From: Tieghemiomyces parasiticus
Taxonomy: Eukaryota > Kickxellomycota > Dimargaritomycetes > Dimargaritales > Dimargaritaceae
Direction: 5' to 3'
Length of the DNA: 64,000 nt
Assembly (NCBI GenBank): GCA_027575765.1
Contig: JANBPT010000053.1
Location: 27,325 to 91,324, forward strand
Of this stretch, positions 44,109-57,200 are shown piece after piece. The translations under genes and the position numbers were made by a program. The notes below the pieces were generated by a model, which was not told the origin of the DNA, ran no database searches, and saw only the letters and a list, made by a program, of their open reading frames with translations. Numbering within the stretch: position 1 is the stretch's first letter; every line of letters begins with the position of its first letter.

Positions 44109-45434
44109 TAACAGCACAAAGTTACGGGTGCCGGTTGGTACGGTACAACGGGTGGTTAGTGGATTGGGTATGGTGGGGCGGGCGACACTGGGGTCGGTTT
44201 AATAGGGAGGCCGAAAGCGCAGAGGGTCGCCAGGTCAAAGTGCGACAGCCCAGACGCACTTTGGAGGAATATGAGGCGGAAGGCGCCCGGGTAAGGACGA
44301 GGCCGCCCGAGACCTTCTCCTAGTAAATCACCCAAGCTCCCTAGTTGCTTCACATGGGCCAACCCGGCCCTATGATATATCCTACCCCCATTCTTTGGCA
44401 AGCCGGAGTTGTGGTCGCCTATCAACGGCTGATTGACCGGGCGGATACCGTAGTGATCAAAGCTTACATGTATCGAGGGACAGACTGGTGACGGTAGATA
44501 GTGGTTGACAGGCACGCGAGCTAGCAGCAGATCCGATGGACGGGGGTGTCAAGTGTGGGGGTATGGGTGAACGTAAGTGCTCAGCTTATTATAATATGGG
44601 TGTAGGTAACGTTACAGAATGCAAAGTCGTGGAGTTGAGAGGCATGTGCGAGTGGTAGTCATGAATGATTGTAACATAATGAATGAGCAATCCTCGGCGT
44701 AGCGCTGAACAGGGATAGTATTTCCGCGGCAGATAATGCACCCAGTGAAACCTCTTTATACCTGCCATCTCCACCCCCGCCCTTGGTTGTAACCGTGGAG
44801 ATAGCACTGCTTTACACAGTGCCAATTTTCCATCATCTCCGCACGAAGCAAATCATCCAACTCCATCTTGCGGACTATTTTTAGCCCCGCTAACAGGACT
44901 ATCGAGTCCACAGGGCCTGATTTAGCTAGACTTCGATCGCGAACGATGCAACTGATTCTGACCCATCTCCACCTTCGGCCCGCACCGTCGACCGGTTTGG
45001 GTCTCCAACGACTGGCTCGCATTAGCCCCTTGCCCATGCGCAGCCCTGCCCCTTTTTCCCCCGCACGCCCGCGAATGGGACCGGTAGTCTGCGCACCCCC
45101 TTTCGTCGTTAGCGTTCAGGGTTGCTATGCCCCTGGCAATGTAGGAGAAAGGGATGGAGGGAGTAAGTAAGAACGGTGGTGCTAGCCCACTTGAGTAGCC
45201 TGCGAAAGTACCATTCAGCTTGCAATAAGTAGGAACAGATGTCACGAATACCCCTACACCATGACGAATAGACGGTGGTACTAAACACTCGAAGCAGTTA
45301 AACTCCCCATCCAATCAAAGGGCTATATTGACACATCTGATTTTATGATACTCAAGGTAATTTAATAGCTGCATGGGGATAGTAGATAGAATATATATAT
45401 AAGCACGCCCCATTCAAAGCCGTGAATATGCGCT
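44109..45434. other. Spacer upstream of the kinase, no gene seen
   Basis: Kinase promoter side at 44109-44600. Further right is the dehydratase 3' side, with an AT repeat near 45392-45401. Open frames around 44868-45314 overlap on both strands and lack support. Confidence 0.5.
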
Positions 45435-47215
45435 TCACGGGGCGGGGGCCGCCTCCGGGTCGGTCGTCAGCCGCATGTAAATCTCGGAACCGGACTTGAC
45501 GATGGTAGGCGGATTAGAGTGTTTTAACTTGTACTGGTACAGCATATCGACCGTTATATCGGCGCCGCCAGCCAAGATGACCACGATGTGACTGGATGGC
45601 TGGAGGTCTGGGAGGACATCGCGGATCACGCCGCTGTAGAGCAGGGATAGGACTGCGCCGCACGCTGGAGAATAACAAAGGGTTGGTATTTAACTACCAA
45701 ACGGTTAGTGGGGAGGGGAGGGAAAAGGCGATAGTGCCAAGGTATGGCCGAGCAAAGCGGTTACGAGTACGCAAGATAGTCTCTCTATACAGCAGGCGGG
45801 GCGCATGGTCGTTCACGGCAGGACGGGGAAACTTACCTGGCTCCACCATGGCCTGGTGATCGTCTGCCGATGGAAACGCGGTTGCATTGTAACATGACAT
45901 ATCGGTGGTTAGTACAGGTCGCCATCTATACGAGCTGTATACAAATGGACTTGGCACCGGCGCTGCCCACCTACCTGCGAAAAGCTGCGTGGCGTTAGCT
46001 GCCATGGGATCCGACACGGCGAACGGGATAACGGGGTGGGAGGTGCTGAGGTTGAAAGCGTGGGCAGCCAAGTACCTGGACCCGAGGCTGGTGGCAAGGG
46101 TCTTGTATGTGGATAAAGGGGCACGCTCGCCGTTGACTCGGCAGTTTTGAAACACGTTACTGCCGTGGGTCTCGACCGCCACAACGGGCACGTCGGTCCA
46201 GCCAAAAGCCTGGAGCCCCCGGATGAGCCCCGCGAGCAGGCCACCGCCGCCTACCCCACAGAGAAGCGCGTCAGGCGGTCGGTGGTGGATTTGCAGCTTA
46301 ATTTCAGGCAGCATTGTGGCGTGGCCCGTCTGCACAGTCTCGTCGTCAAAGGGGTGAATGAAATAACAGTCGTCCCGTCCGGCGGCGAACTGGTGGGCTG
46401 CGGAAATCACCGCCTCGAGGTCCTAGCGAGCCAGTAGGGGGGAAAAAATGGGGCCAGCACAGATTGGTACTTGGTGGGATTCGCCTTTATCTAGCTCAGC
46501 GCTGGGAAGCAATGCCATTGCCAGTCCTTTACTAACTAAACTGTGCCGCCTGCAAGGTAAACCAATGCCTAGACTCCCAATATGAGGTCTACACGACAAA
46601 CCTACCTGACCCTCTAAGCGGATGGAGGCGCCCTCGTTCTTGATCTTGGTCTGCATGGCTGCACTTGTGGTGGTCGGAAGAAACACCGTTACCGGGCGCT
46701 GGAGCTGCCGGCCGGCGAAGGCCAATGCCAGGGCTGCGTTACCCGTGGAGCCCGTCACGAAATGTTGGGCGCTATTTTCCGCCAGAGCCCGCTGGGCGGC
46801 CATGCCCATTCCTCTAGATTCGAAGAAAGAAGCGGGAGAGGGGCAGTGGAGTCGGTAAGTAATTCGGCTTCGCTTGGCCAGATACTCATTCGATGACCGG
46901 AATTTCGGCACTAAATTCGTTACCTGATCTTGAAGGACCCGGTCGGTTGGAGATTTTCACATTTAAGCCACACGTTGCTACAGATAAGAGGCCATGAGAT
47001 AGCAGGTTCATTAATGGGGAGGGTGTTAAGGTTAACGACCTACTCTCGGTGCACTATGTTGGCCCAAAGTTCGTCTTTGTCTACGTTGGTGTAAAGTGAT
47101 TATCACGGCCACCAAGGACTTACCAGCCGGTGAGTAGACTCAAGGATGTGGAATGGACCAGGGGCGTTACAGTGTGCATCAATTCCTGCGTCGGGCTGGC
47201 TTCGGATGCCGCCAT
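45435..47215 (-). CDS. L-serine/L-threonine dehydratase (PLP-dependent, Cha1-type)
   Basis: Deaminates serine to pyruvate and threonine to 2-oxobutanoate; cytosolic or mitochondrial catabolic enzyme of the fold-type II PLP family. Six exons: 47215-47124, 46977-46924, 46813-46606, 46422-45975, 45863-45837 (27 nt) and 45664-45435; 352 residues, all junctions in phase. Start MAASEASPTQELMHTVTPLVHS. The PLP lysine is Lys47 in NLQPTGSFKIR. STGNAALALAFAG and TVFLPTTTSAAMQ form the substrate and cofactor loops; YFIHPFDDE, then the phosphate-binding glycine loop GVGGGG (174-179), and EPACGAVLSLLYSG across the last intron. The length and lack of a C-terminal ACT domain separate it from biosynthetic Ilv1 and fit catabolic Cha1/SDH. 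The last exon ends VVILAGGADITVDMLYQYK and a short tail. Exon 5 is tiny but is required by frame and homology. Confidence 0.92.
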
Positions 47216-50200
47216 GTCAGCTTGCGGAATCGGAGAGGAGATTCGCAGAGCTGCGTGGTATGCGATGCGGCCAAGGAGAATGGTGGTAGTAGAGGATGAT
47301 ACAATGAATGGATGCAAGGTTGATGGCTCTGGAGGGATTAGCGAGCACAATGCACCGAATGAAGGCAACACTGAGGGAAATGCTTGCTCAGCGTTTGTTT
47401 TGAGCACGTAGGCTCCCCCCCCCGTGTGGTACAAGGCGTGCCCGCCAAACCACAGGCTATCTGTCGTTTACATTTAGACTCAAGACCAGCCAAGTATTAA
47501 TTTCCGTTTATGGGTCCTTGGGCGGTAGCTTATAGGAAACATTGTGAGTACGTATACTGACAGGCAGCTCTAAGATGGGCTTAGTGAAGTTAACTCCTCC
47601 CCAAAGGCACGCCGTCCGTGTGCGTCATCAGTCTCGTTATCTACTATAATCGAGTCGAACCTAGCTCTTCTTGAGCCAGGAGTTTCAGAGCGACATACTA
47701 AGCTCACCCCTCGCCCCTTTACACACCTAGCGCGCGCTCCGGATGTGGCTGGTTAAGTGCACCTTCTCCGCCATCTCTGGGTATAATTACCCATTACATA
47801 CAAAAACCACGCCTATCCTTTTTTGGAGGGGAACGGCATTGGTGTCGGTGGCACTACAATATCGCTGGTTGCCAGGTGCTTCGCTAATATCGGGCGAGTA
47901 GCGTCAACTCAATGTAACCTAATGGCAGCGGTGTGTTGTACCAAGGTTAGCTGGATACCGATAGTTTTTTTTTTTTTGGCTGGACCAACAGAGGGTGGAT
48001 TCCGCCCAAGGGCCATGACGCTACGACTGGCAGAGGGAGCTAATGTGGACCCATGGCCTGCTAGCTATAAAAAGGGATAGTCGCGGTCGCTCAGTACGTG
48101 AACAGCACGGTTGGTATTTCGCCCGTTCGGTATAGGGTGGCAGTCAGGCTGGAGATGTGGACATAGGCCTGCTGTGACGGTACAAAGAGGCCAGTGGAAG
48201 ACCACCGGCCGGCTACTTCGCGCTGGACCCGCAGATGTCGGTCTGAGTGGGAAGTGAAGGACGTGGTGACGTTGGATTTACGTGGAGGAGTGTTGACAGG
48301 GGGCGTGTCGTACATTCCGCGCGTTAGGCTGGGAGCTAACGTGCCCTGGTCACTGTTGGCTGACCATGGCATAGCCCCCCCCCCTAATCAGCCGACCACG
48401 GCCACCTTGGGGCTTCAGTTGCCAGAACATACCCCAGATTCCCCGCAGCTTAATTCACCTGCCTCTGGCTGGACAGCGGGCCCCAAGGGCACTGCGGGTT
48501 TCCCTTTCGGCCTCTAACGAAAGGGGCAAAGGTGCGTTAGAGCCCTCATGAGTGAGGAGCGACTGATAAGTAGTCACCTCCCACGGGCTGCAATTTACAG
48601 CGGCAATCAGGCGTGAAAGGCGGGATATATTTTTAGGGCATTACGTCTGCCTGCAACGAGGAGCGGGCCAATGGGAGCGTCAGGGTGTGGCCGCGTCTCT
48701 GTGTGGTAATGGCCTTACCACCCTCTCCACATCAACCCTTCGCCGTGCGTGGCACCTCCGGCTGGCCCGCCAGATGAGTGTAAGCTCTACACCTATGAAC
48801 TATTTGTTATATCTGCGGCATCTCTCGTACCTGGCGCCATTTCTCGCACCTTTCGTTTAGCCAATCTGTCTTCAGCCAATCCTTGGTCGTCTCCATCACT
48901 CCACTCTAGGATTCTCTACGTTATAAAGGTAAGCAATATCCTTATCCTGACGGGTAGGCCCGATCTCCCTGCGAAGTTGTTAGCCGCGGCCCTTACTTAG
49001 ACGTTCGGCTCCGCTCCATACCCAGCGCACGGGGCCCCTTCCTCCCGCACCGAGGAGCCTTCAACAAGCCCAGTCGGGAGAGCGGCGCAGGGTGAGCCCG
49101 TGAGGGGCCGGACGTCCACTTCGGCGCTTTCATTATTTACGCGGCAATTCTTTTCATTCTATCTGGTGCACATAAGGTCCCATTAATGAGCACCCGGGGC
49201 CGACCGGGGTTGGCCGTCACTGGTCGGTGGGACAGAGTTCGGGATATCTGCCTGCGTCACCGTGAAGGCCGCCATGGGGCAGTCTATTGTTTAGGGTTGA
49301 CTTTAGCAGGAGGCTCTGCTGGTATGTCCTGATCTATTCTGCTACTTGGCCATTCTCGGGCCCGGGGTGACATGTAGGCCGCTGTACTGTTGGTCCCATG
49401 CGTGACCGAGCGCGGCTGATAGCGCCATACGTTGTGCCCACCCTGGTCTCGCCGCACCGGGGAAGGGAAAGGCTCCTGCTATAAGCATCCCCCGGGCGGG
49501 GCCGGTACTGTGTCGGACTGATAGGCGCCTAACCAAGCACCTCCTGGGGTGGCAGTGGTGATTTATCGCCACAGGCAATGGTACCAGTCCTCGCTATTGT
49601 GTCACCTCACAATGGGTGGAGGGGGTGGGAGAGCTCACAGTTGAGAGGTCAACAGCGGACCGAATACGGTGGCCTGCAGAACAATGGGAGACTTGTCAGG
49701 GTCCGATTGTACTAGCGGGCCTACTCCTGTGCAACTCCGCCCCGCCCTCGAAGACAGCCTATGCCCACCCGCCTAGACGACATGTCATGCGAGCGGTGGT
49801 CGTTTCGAAGTGTGCGCCCTGGGGCACCTTGCCTAGTGGCGATGCCTCCACCGCAGCGGTCAAGTGGGCCCTCTACCGCCTGTGTACTGTCCCCGCTTTT
49901 TTGCTTCTTGGTGCCAAACCCTGTGGGTCCGCCGCGATATGTGATTGTGGCCATGGCCGTTTTGGAGGCGGGTCGAGTGACCTCTTGTCTGTACTGCCTG
50001 GGTGTCCGCTGCGGCCGGGCAGCAGGCTCGGAGGGAAGGGATCCCTGGGCGTGTTCAGCGGCACCCTGCTGTTGTTGGGTTTTGGTGTGCTGTGCCGTGC
50101 CATGCATGACCGGCACTTCTTCCTCCCCCTCTCACCCGCGGTTGCCGGGCCTGGCACGCACTGCGGTCCCTTCCTTGCCTTACTCCGCCAGAGTCCACGC

Positions 50201-50777
50201 ATGGCCCGCCCTGGCGGCCCGTGGACTAGCCAGCGGGGTTGACGTTGTAGGAGGGCTTATTTATGTACCGCCGCCACGTCCCGCCTCTCCCCTTCCTTCT
50301 TTTGTCCTCAGCACTGCCAACTTCGTCCACCTGCCCTCCATTGCTTCCCTTCACCCCACTCCCGCGGCACTGCAACCGCTGCCCTTTCCCACCTCTACGC
50401 TGTGCGGTGTGTGCAACCTCCTCGCCTTTCAGCTTTTTTTTGTTTCCCTCTCCCCTAGCAGTGTACATTTCCATACTTCCGGCCCCTCCTCATCTGCCGT
50501 CATCTGACAACCCCGTCGCTCCATCCTATTGCCTTGGTCTAACACCTTCGCTTCGCATCCCATTCCTTTACTTTTCTTGCCGCCCAGTCTGCCCTCCCCC
50601 TTTCATAGTTTTCAACCCTCTTCATCACCGCCTCTAACCAGTGAGTATTAGGCTCTGCTTCCCTGAAGTGGAACCCAGCCACCCTCGTTCCTAAGGACCC
50701 CGTAGTTTCCCGGCTCTCTAGCTAACCCCACCACTCTGTACCGCGCCACCCCTCCATTCGGACCAATTCAGATCATC
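47216..50777. other. 3.6 kb intergenic region between dehydratase and RHO1
   Basis: Upstream of both genes. A poly-T run lies at 47967-47978. A short minus frame at 48091-48372 has natural composition and is listed separately. Overlapping open frames on both strands at 49600-50500 are GC-rich shadow-like frames. DNA from 50270 to 50770 is strongly C/T-rich and is probably the RHO1 promoter and leader, with a possible 5' UTR intron donor (CCAGTGAGT) near 50640. Confidence 0.45.
48091..48372 (-). CDS. Possible small gene or terminal exon, unknown
   Basis: 93-codon minus frame from ATG at 48372 to TAG. Its C-terminal half (RWSSTGLFVPSQQAYVHISS, ending IPTVLFTY) looks like real protein. It could be a last exon: a donor-like CAG-GTGAAT lies upstream on the minus strand near 48455 and an ATTAG just before the frame, but I could not build a full model. 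No family recognised. Confidence 0.25.
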   Translation of the reverse strand: MPWSANSDQGTLAPSLTRGMYDTPPVNTPPRKSNVTTSFTSHSDRHLRVQREVAGRWSSTGLFVPSQQAYVHISSLTATLYRTGEIPTVLFTY

Positions 50778-51852
50778 ATGTCCGAGATTCGTCGCAAGCT
50801 TGTCATTGTCGGCGATGGTGCCTGTGGTAAAACCTGCCTGCTCATCGTCTTCTCCAACGGTACTTTTCCGGAGGTGAGTAACGGCTGCCACTGAAGTTAC
50901 TAGTCCTCCATATCGACTGCTGCCCTCCCCGACGCCTGGTCCATCCCCTCCGCAACCGCTGGGCAGGCATGAATTATGCCCTCGTTCAGCTGCGCTTTTT
51001 CCTTTCGAGACCAGCTGCCTGACAAGAGTCCTCTAACCACGTCCCGTGCCATCCTCCTGCTAACATGCCCACCTTGGCTACCACCTTGTCCCCCCACCTT
51101 CCTCTAGATTTACGTCCCCACTGTGTTCGAGAACTACGTGGCCGACGTTAACGTGGACGGCAAGCGTGTCGAGCTCGCCCTTTGGGATACGGCCGGGCAG
51201 GAGGATTACGACCGTCTCCGCCCCCTGTCGTACCCCGACTCGCACGTCATCTTGATATGCTTTGCTGTCGACTCACCCGATTCCCTCGAGAACGTCCAGG
51301 AGAAGGTAGGCTTTGATTCCATAGCCGGCATACCCCGGGGACGATGCCAATCGTAGCCTATTGCGGGGGAGATTGGGCACCCAACGTCTCGTTGCGCCCC
51401 TTCCCCCTAATTACCCTTACACCGCAGGTCCAAAGTTGCGGCGTTGCCACAGCCATCGTTGCCCTGTGCCGTATCTTTCTGCCCCATTTCTAACCACCAA
51501 CTACCATCCACACTTTTACCCTACAACCTATTTCCCCTCGCATCCTGCTCTCGTTGCTTCATCGTAGTGGATCTCTGAGGTCATACACTTCTGCTCTGGT
51601 CTGCCTATCCTCCTGGTGGCGTGCAAGACTGATCTGCGTAACGACCCCCGCACTATCGAGGAGCTGAGCAAGAACGGTCAATCCCCCGTCACGGAGCGAC
51701 AGGGCGAGGAGATGGCTCGCCGCATCAGTGCCTACAAGTACCTCGAATGCTCGGCCAAGACCAACCAGGGCGTGCGGGAGGTGTTTGAGCACGCCACCCG
51801 CGCCGCCCTCCTGGCCAGACAGAAGCCCAAGAGACGCTGCCTGGTGCTCTAG
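50778..51852 (+). CDS. RHO1: Rho1 small GTPase
   Basis: Rho GTPase that activates glucan synthase and Pkc1 signalling at the plasma membrane to control cell-wall growth and actin. Exons 50778-50873, 51108-51305 and 51568-51852, all phase 0; 192 residues, the family length. G1 loop GDGACGKT (12-19), effector YVPTVFENY (34-42), G3 [20 protein letters not shown] (59 onward), G4 as ACKTDLR, G5 ECSAKT and a polybasic tail with CLVL (Cys189), predicted to be geranylgeranylated. Effector and insert regions match RhoA/Rho1 rather than Cdc42 or Rac. The [14 protein letters not shown] start is the Rho1 consensus. A long C/T-rich leader precedes the ATG; an AATAAA lies near 52467, 600 bases downstream of the stop. 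Confidence 0.97.
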
Positions 51853-52772
51853 ACGATGACTATCCTCCACCTGTCTAATCCGTCCCGTCTCCCCCCTTTC
51901 CAGCACTGACACGTCTGCCCCTTGCCCTTACCCTACCGTTGGGACCCGGCCTTTTACTCTTTTCATCCGGTACATCCGTCTGCCCCCTTTTTTATTACCT
52001 CCATCCATATCCACCAAGGGCCTACCGTCCTCCACAACGTGCCGCTGTTGATCCCCCCCTTCTCTGCCTCTACGCCTCGAAGGTGCGCAATGGTTTACAC
52101 GAGTGAGCTTTGCTGCTCGCTACTGGCAAGATAGGTGCCAGAATGACCCACCCTAATTCTAGCTCTGCCCGTGCGAGCCCAGTAGCCTCTTGCTTCACCA
52201 CTTGCCCCCCCGTAAGTACCCTTTTTTACCAGCCATCACTTCATTTGCTTCATATAGGTTCGTTTCCCTCCACCTTTCTATCGTTGCTCTTGACGCCCAT
52301 CCCTTTTATCACCCCCCCTTCCCCTTCCATTCGGCCATTTCCCTTTTTTCCAATCCTGTCTTTCCTCAGTCTGTGCCCGCTTGCTTGACCGATTTTTTGC
52401 CGCCCATTTGCAGGGCGTAGGGACCACTGGTTGGGGTCGCCGTGTCTACTCCCTTGGGTTATCCTCAATAAACCGCCCAATGCGTACTTAAGTGGCCATT
52501 TGTCTGGTCGCATGTCTGCCGTTGTCAGGTGGATGCGCTTGGTAACAGCATGTGAATTGCGGCACACGTCTTTGTCCATAGGCGTTGCAAAGTGTGGCCT
52601 TGACATTTTGAGAGACATGCGAACTAGTTACGCGTTCAAGCGGTATTACGGCTCATGGAATACCAATGAAAACTGTAGGCCAGCAAAGAAAATTAGCATA
52701 TACATTTGGACTATCCTTCCAAGTTCCTTTAATTGAATACTAGTTTACCCTGTAAAGCCGGTGTGTTCAGAG
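51853..52772. other. Convergent spacer RHO1 / RPB4
   Basis: A C/T-rich, probably transcribed RHO1 3' region to about 52400, with a candidate AATAAA at 52467, then AT-rich DNA. No gene seen. Confidence 0.5.
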
Positions 52773-53748
52773 TTAGGTCTGGAATTTCTTAAGCGTCAGC
52801 ATCTCATTGAGTAGAGATTGCAAGGAGTCATCGTCCTTCTTAAGCGCCAGACTGACAAGGCAAAGTGTAAATTAGGGAGAAGGAGACAAGTACGAGGCCG
52901 TTATACACGATGTTGAAGCTTAGGCAGGGAAGCTAGTCGGGAGCAAAAACCATCAAAAAATCCAAGCCACGAATTGGACGATAAACCTAAACCCACCATG
53001 CTGAGGGATACATAGGCAATCCTCTAAAAGTTCGTATATACGGCCAATGACTTACCTCGGTATCAGGGCCTTTGCCTCCTCGGCCTCTTCGCAGCAAAGA
53101 TTAGCCAGCTGGGCCACCTCGAACGACTCGAGGTTCTCCTCGGCCAGGAACCTAGTGAAGGAGGGGGGAGGTAGCGTGAACCACAAGGGGCGTGAGTGGT
53201 GTATACGGTACTGCGTGTAAGCGACCGGCTTGTCTATACCGACAACCGGTACTCAAGTAGATCTGTCGCCAGCATCTCGATAGACTTACTGTCGGACTTC
53301 CCGCACAGTGTCCTGGTTCTTGAACCGTGCAAACTGGTTCACGTAATCAAAGGCACTCTGGTACACGCCCGTCACGTTCTTGTCACCCGACGTCTTGCTC
53401 TCCCGTTGGGCGTCGAGGAGGATCTTGACCTCGGAAATGAATAGACACTGTTCCTCTTGGAAGTCTGGTGTATGTGGAGGATGGTGACAGGTGATGTCAA
53501 GGGGGAAAACGGGCCGGCGAGTTGACGTTGAAGCCAGGGTGAGTCGATAGCTTCCCACTGTTGCATATAGCCGTCTTATAAGTAGCCGGTCCTATGCTAA
53601 GGAGCCAACTGTGGCTGAACCCTGACTGGCTCATCCTCATCAGTACCATTAGAAGTAACTTACCGTCGCCGAGGATGAGCTTAGCAGCGTCCTCCTCCTG
53701 GACATAGCCGCGACGCAGTACGGGGACTTTCTTATTGGTGACCTTCAT
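52773..53748 (-). CDS. RPB4: RNA polymerase II subunit Rpb4
   Basis: Forms the stalk of Pol II with Rpb7; roles in initiation, mRNA export and decay. Four exons: 53748-53664, 53464-53290, 53151-53056 and 52851-52773; phases 1-2-2; 144 residues, matching the compact Rpb4 of most eukaryotes. N-terminal arm with EEDAAKLILGDDFQEEQCLF, then ISEVKILLDAQRE, the insert SGDKNVTGVYQSAFDYVNQF, ARFKNQDTVREVRQFL, and the HRDC-like end VAQLANLCCEEAEEAKALIPSL followed by a helix LQSLLNEMLTLKKFQT. Both splice-restored junctions (REVRQ|FLAEE and ALIPS|LALKK) give the expected family sequence. Shares a 549-base divergent promoter with the helicase gene. Confidence 0.95.
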
Positions 53749-54297
53749 GATGTACGGTTATGGTTAAATGGTAGTGAAAGGATGCCAGGCGCGTGCGAAT
53801 CACTAGGCCTAGGTGACGTTGAGCTGTTGAGGGCACCGGCGTGGTAATGTACAGGGAACCAGGGGAAGAAGGTGAACAATGCGGATGTAGAAAATTCAGG
53901 AAGCGCGGGTGGGTAAGTTTGTCGGAGCAAGCGCCACAACCCTTTGGATGAGCACGTTTGATTCCACGAACAAACGTCGGGTGGGCGAATGGCAATGGGT
54001 TCCACGTAAGCTCTCCCCTTTTTGGGTTGATATTCAATACCCCAGCGCGTGCTCGCCATCCAAGAATCCGATGTGAGGATTTTTTGGTTCGGCTGATTCA
54101 ATCTTGCTCGTGTGCTACTTATCGACCGCGTAGGTGCCAGCTTGCTACGCTTAGACCTTGGCCAATCCGAGTTGTACTCAGTGTCTAGTGCTCTACCCTC
54201 CCATTACCTTCCGACTTTGTAGGCCCGCCGAGCGGTTTAACCCTCGACTAGCCCGCGCCAGTGCCTAGGTAGATAGTTGCTAATCCGACTCATTTCC
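53749..54297. promoter_or_regulatory. Divergent promoter region of RPB4 and the helicase gene
   Basis: 549 bases between the two start codons, pyrimidine-rich on the RPB4 side and carrying no open frame of its own that I support. Shared regulation is inferred from the arrangement only. Confidence 0.4.
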
Positions 54298-57200
54298 ATG
54301 GGCAAAACCAGTAAGAAAAGTAGGTGTTATCGTTGGTTTCAAGTATAGAGAGTCAGCTCTCGTTCACGTGGCAACGGGCATATCACTGCCCTGGTAGACA
54401 AAGTCAATAACTTATGCCAGCCCAACTGGATGCAACCTCTGTCTCGCGCTCCCCGCCACCGCCACCCTCCCATAGCAGCGCCGGTGGCGCCCGAGCCTGT
54501 CAAAGGGAAAAAAAAGGACAAGGTCGTCGAGACCACCGCCCCGACCAAAAGCAAGGGTAGTAAGTATGCTCCTCCGACTGCCGAGGCGACCGGTGAGCCC
54601 GAGAAGAAAAAGCTTTTCGAAGGGTGGACGGGCAAGACGCCTGTGACGCTTCTCAACGAACTCTGCCGCAAACGGGGGTGGGACCAGCCAGTCTACGACA
54701 TGAAGCGGTCGGCGCGCGGCTTCCAATGCCAAATCACTCTGTCGCGGCCGGACAAGAAGTCCGGACAGCCTCTACGGCTACGATGGTCACCTAAAGATGA
54801 CGGCGCCGATAATGGGTGGTGCGAAGCGGCCAACCTGGCCCGGCACCTCGGGGCCACGTACGCACTCCATCGGCTGAGCACTACCGCCCCGCTCTACCGT
54901 GTGTTGCCTCCGGAGTACCGCGACTATTGGCACGGACTGGACGCCCTACGCAAGGAGCGCGGGGAGGCTGCTGCGTGGCAGTACGAGGCCGAGCCGTTTA
55001 CGGCCCAGAATCGGTATGATCAGGAGGTGGCGGCCAAGCGGAAACGTCAGGCCGCTGTTGCACTGGCCAAGGCCCAGTCGAAAGTCGAGGAGCTGTCGAC
55101 GTCGACCAAGTGGCCCGTGGCTGATATGAGCGCTGACTGGCGCGAGCGGCTCGACCGGATTATCCGCGAGTATGGAGCTGGCCTGGAAGATAAGGTAAGT
55201 TAAGAAGGGGTAGCACTTCCGTTCCCCCGTTGTAGTGAAGCTCCGATTCTAGGTTTTATTGACCTAGACTAGTCTCTGATGGTTAGTTTTGTACATCGCC
55301 ACCTTGCGTATACCTTTTCTTTTTCTCTTTTGATCACCATGCAGAACGAAACGACCCCTCCAGCCAAAGACCGTAATGCCGCCATCCGTGACCTCACGCG
55401 GGCCGGGTTCCGCGAAGCACACGTCCGCGAAGCCCTACTGGCCGTCGCGACCCCGCAGGCCGCCCTAGATTGGCTCTGTCTGCACGTGCCCGAAGACGAC
55501 TTACCGGCCAAATTCCTGAGCAACGCCTACCGCCCGGAGGTCACCCTGCACCGCCACACGGGGGACACCCTCGGTGACAAGTACGCCGTGGACCGACTGG
55601 TGAAGGCCGGATTCCCGCGCTCTCTGGTCACCGATGCCTGGTCGGCCACCGGTGGCGAAGTGGCGGCCACCGCCTATCGCCTCGTCAGTCAGCTCGTGGG
55701 TCAGACCGCTGGAAACCTTGCCTTGCCGGCATTGTTACCGAGCGATGAAGGGGCTCATACCGGGGTGCAGGAAATGATCGAGGAGGAGACCGAGGCCCTG
55801 GCTTCGATCTACGGCGACCAGTTCAAGCGCCTGTCTACCCGAACCTTCTCTGTTCAACTGGAGACAGCGCCCCTGCCTGCGGGGTCCGACCAATTCGCCC
55901 GGGAACCACCGACCTCCGCAAAACGGGACCCTGTTCAAACCTCGTCTGTGTCGTCTGCGATTGAAGTGCACTTCCCCGCCACGCTGGATTACCCTCAACA
56001 GGCCCCAGCATTCGTGTTCCTCGGTGCAGACTACCCGGCCTTTGCCCGGCTCCACTTGACCCGGCAGATGAACGAGGTGGCCCGCCAGGAGTTCAGCGGG
56101 GACCCGATGGTATTTTCCGTTCTGGAACACACGCGGGAGGCCCTCAAGAAGTGGCTGGAGGATTTGCCGACCTTGACCAGTATTCTATCCAGCCTGAGTC
56201 TGGACTCTTCCGCATCAGACGCGGCCGTGTCGATCACTCCTACCCGTCCGGACTTCCCACCAGCCGAGCCGTCCGCCGGCCCTACACCGCCCACCGCTTC
56301 TCGCCCAGCCTCGACGAAACCCGCACGAACCGTAGCGCCGGCTTGGGCCCGGGCCGCTCAGGCCCACCATACAGCTCAGACGACGCGCGAGTACCAGGAC
56401 CTACTCCGCCGGCGTGAGAAACTGCCCTCATTCAGTTTCCGCAAACAGGTCCTCGACTCCCTCGCTCAGCACCAGGTGGTAATTGTGAATGGCGCCACGG
56501 GGTGCGGAAAGACCACCCAAATTCCACAGTTCATCCTCGACCATGGGCTGCAGTGCCACAGCCAGCCCGGCGGAAAGACGGGCGCCACGCGTGCGGCATC
56601 GCCCCCCACCTGGCTGAGGGGCCGCATCGTCTGTACCCAGCCGCGTCGAATCAGCGCCGTCGGCGTGGCCCAGCGTGTGGCCCAGGAACGCTGCGAGAAA
56701 CTCGGACTTACGGTCGGCTACGCCGTCCGGGGACAGTCGGTTGGTCGCCCGGACACCTGCCTGCAGTTCTGTACTACCGGCGTACTCCTGCGGATGCTTC
56801 TCAACGACCAGGACCTCACCACTGTGGGTTGTGTCGTGGTCGACGAGGTACACGAACGGTCCGTGGATAGCGATTTCTTGCTCATTATCCTGAAGGACCT
56901 TATCCGCCGCCGACCCGACCTACGCGTCGTACTCATGAGCGCCACGTTGGATGCCGACCGGTTCCAGCGGTACTTTGGAACCCATGCCGTCCTCGATATC
57001 CCTGGGTTTGCCCACCCGGTCAGCCAGGTCTACCCGGAAGACATTATGCGGGATTCGGCCTACGCCCCTGCGCAGGCCTTAGCTGCGAGCCCGTGGCTCG
57101 GTACAGCAACAGCCGCTGAGAATAATCGGTGCCGGGCTTCTGATGTCCCACCGCCACCGCCGCCCTCGGCCTACCGTGGCCCCCGCGAGCGCATGCTATC

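Noticed and set aside
49616..50507. 208- and 248-codon plus frames before RHO1
   Set aside because: Two frames open at once with a third on the minus strand, in GC- and pyrimidine-rich DNA; no conserved motif, and part is the RHO1 leader.
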